NCBI GenBank assembly: GCA_944384025.1
Contig: CALWRS010000003.1
Coordinates: 186,001 to 250,000, forward strand
DNA from: an uncultured Lachnospiraceae bacterium
Lineage (GTDB): Bacteria > Bacillota > Clostridia > Lachnospirales > Lachnospiraceae
DNA length: 64,000 bases
Direction of reading: 5' to 3'
A program made the position numbers and the translations under genes. Each line of letters starts with the position of its first letter. Positions within the stretch are counted from its first letter, which is position 1. Under the pieces are notes generated by a model. That model searched no databases and was not told where the DNA came from. It worked only from the letters and a program-made list of their open reading frames with translations. Positions 62,500 through 64,000 of the stretch are shown piece by piece.

Positions 62500-64000
62500 A
62501 TGGAAAACTATGATCCGAAACGGATTGAGAAAAAATGGCAGGATATCTGGGACGAAGAAAAGGCCTTTGTTACGGGGACGGATTATACCAGACCGAAGTA
62601 TTACGCGCTGGTAGAATTCCCGTATCCTTCCGGACAGGGACTGCACGTAGGGCATCCCAGACCTTATACGGCGCTTGATATTGTTGCAAGAAAGCGGAGA
62701 ATGCAAGGATATAACGTCCTTTACCCGATGGGCTGGGACGCGTTTGGTCTGCCGACGGAAAACTATGCAATCAAAAATAAAATACACCCCAAGACCGTTA
62801 CGGAAAACAACGTGAAACGCTTTAAACAGCAATTAAAAAGCTTGGGTTATTCCTTTGACTGGTCCAGAGAGGTTAATACGACCGACCCCGCATATTACAA
62901 GTGGACGCAGTGGATTTTTTTGAAGCTGTTTAAAAAGGGACTGGCATATAAAACTGAGATGCCGATTAATTGGTGTACTTCGTGTAAAGTCGGACTGGCA
63001 AACGAGGAAGTCGTAAACGGCGTGTGCGAGCGCTGCGGCAGCGAAGTTGTCCGGAAAGTGAAAAGTCAGTGGATGCTAAAAATCACAGAGTACGCGCAGA
63101 AGCTGATTGACGATTTGGACGAAGTAGATTACATCGAAAAAGTAAAGGTTTCCCAAAAGAACTGGATTGGCCGCTCGGAAGGTGCGGAAGTGGATTTCCA
63201 GCTCGCAGGGCTTGACGAAAAGCTGACCGTGTACACAACCCGGCCGGATACGCTGTTTGGCGCAACGTACATGGTTATTTCTCCGGAGCACCCGTTAATC
63301 GACAAATACCGCGACCGCCTGAACAACTACGACGAAATTGTAGCGTATCGGGAGATGGCGGCCAGAAAGTCTGACTTTGAACGGACGGAGCTTGCCAAAG
63401 AAAAGACCGGCGTTTTGTTAGACGGAATTCGGGCGATTGACCCAGTAAATGACAAGGAAATCCCTATCTGGATTAGTGATTACGTATTGATGACCTACGG
63501 AACGGGCGCGATCATGGCAGTGCCTGCGCATGACGAACGCGACTGGGAATTTGCTAAGAAGTTTGATCTTCCTATCATCGAAGTAGTTGCGGGAGGCAAC
63601 GTTTCGGAGGCAGCATTCACGGACGTGGCTACCGGAAAACTGGTCAACTCCGGCTTTTTAAACGGAATGGAAGTTTCCGAAGCAAAAAAGGCGATTATTG
63701 CGTGGCTGACCGAAAAGGGCGTAGGACACAAAAAAGTAAATTACAAGCTGCGTGACTGGGTTTTCAGCAGACAGCGTTATTGGGGAGAGCCGATTCCTAT
63801 TGTGAAGTGTCCATGCTGCGGCTATGTTGCGATTCCCGAAGAGCAGCTTCCGCTTCTTTTGCCGGAAGTAGACAGCTACGAGCCGACGGATAACGGCGAG
63901 TCTCCTCTGGCTGCTATGCGCGACTGGGTAGAAACAACTTGTCCGAAGTGCGGTGCAAAGGCAGAGCGCGAGACCGATACGATGCCGCAGTGGGCCGGTT
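62500..64000 (+). CDS. leuS: Leucyl-tRNA synthetase, 3'-truncated by the window
   Basis: Class I synthetase charging tRNA-Leu. Visible are the N-terminal [17 protein letters not shown], the HIGH-type motif [15 protein letters not shown], the zinc-binding insert with [16 protein letters not shown] and VCERCGSEV, and the CP1 editing domain with [14 protein letters not shown] and [18 protein letters not shown]. About 500 of some 800 residues are present; the KMSKS motif lies beyond the window. GGAGGA precedes the ATG. The upstream 167 bases hold only a small CCCCG-AA-CGGGG hairpin (62414-62425); no T-box was seen. Confidence 0.96.
   Translation, partial: MENYDPKRIEKKWQDIWDEEKAFVTGTDYTRPKYYALVEFPYPSGQGLHVGHPRPYTALDIVARKRRMQGYNVLYPMGWDAFGLPTENYAIKNKIHPKTVTENNVKRFKQQLKSLGYSFDWSREVNTTDPAYYKWTQWIFLKLFKKGLAYKTEMPINWCTSCKVGLANEEVVNGVCERCGSEVVRKVKSQWMLKITEYAQKLIDDLDEVDYIEKVKVSQKNWIGRSEGAEVDFQLAGLDEKLTVYTTRPDTLFGATYMVISPEHPLIDKYRDRLNNYDEIVAYREMAARKSDFERTELAKEKTGVLLDGIRAIDPVNDKEIPIWISDYVLMTYGTGAIMAVPAHDERDWEFAKKFDLPIIEVVAGGNVSEAAFTDVATGKLVNSGFLNGMEVSEAKKAIIAWLTEKGVGHKKVNYKLRDWVFSRQRYWGEPIPIVKCPCCGYVAIPEEQLPLLLPEVDSYEPTDNGESPLAAMRDWVETTCPKCGAKAERETDTMPQWAG

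Overview
The window reads as chromosomal DNA of an anaerobic, endospore-forming Clostridia bacterium, most likely of the Lachnospiraceae type. The evidence is an alpha/beta-type small acid-soluble spore protein, a SCIFF peptide with its radical-SAM maturase (a Clostridia hallmark), AddAB instead of RecBCD, a Firmicutes-like 6S RNA, strong AAGGAGG ribosome binding sites, and household genes whose sequences resemble that group. Base composition is moderate (roughly half GC by eye). Both ends cut a gene: acetolactate synthase at the left and leucyl-tRNA synthetase at the right.

Layout. 1-9.7 kb: branched-chain amino acid block ilvB-ilvN-ilvC-ilvD-leuC-leuD-leuB, a DUF815-type AAA ATPase overlapping leuB, then ilvA and ridA, which removes the reactive enamine/imine products of IlvA. 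9.7-15.4 kb: tRNA-Trp with its promoter and terminator, a DUF3048 protein, an unknown membrane protein, tgt, yajC, a PHP phosphoesterase, a small membrane protein, a 6S RNA candidate and a stack of palindromes. 15.5-23.8 kb: addB-addA, a spore protein gene behind a hairpin that covers its ribosome binding site, and a lipid-kinase-like gene. 23.9-31.2 kb: xylulokinase, a methyltransferase, hslO, purC, purB, an M18 aminopeptidase and a dUTPase.

31.2-36.4 kb: two adjacent CobW-type GTPases (one with a run of 24 histidines, one fused to a YcgQ-like domain), an AI-2E family membrane protein, an SGNH esterase and a ZIP metal transporter. A second ZIP transporter lies at 48 kb. 36.4-43.8 kb: an accessory-looking segment with an orphan LytTR regulator, two exported proteins of unknown function, an ABC exporter pair and a solute-binding lipoprotein. 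It is preceded by the second copy of a structured intergenic repeat also found at 14.8 kb. 43.8-48 kb: a minus-strand aconitase-icd-hypothetical operon under a consensus promoter, making 2-oxoglutarate from citrate.

48-55.2 kb: unknown membrane proteins, a Tau/Ssu-type ABC transporter lacking a binding protein, small lipoprotein, CmpB-like, CYTH, degenerate MinD-like and DegV genes. 55.4-64 kb: SCIFF peptide and maturase, recJ, thiamine pyrophosphokinase, pyrC, pyrF, DedA and leuS.

The observations most worth a second look are the two-copy hairpin repeat with compensatory base changes, the 36.5-43.8 kb transporter/regulator segment, the CobW pair with the two ZIP transporters, the two hairpins that bury ribosome binding sites, and a consensus promoter at 52.2 kb firing antisense through a membrane protein gene. 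No CRISPR array, insertion sequence or prophage was seen. All calls come from reading the sequence; no database search was run.
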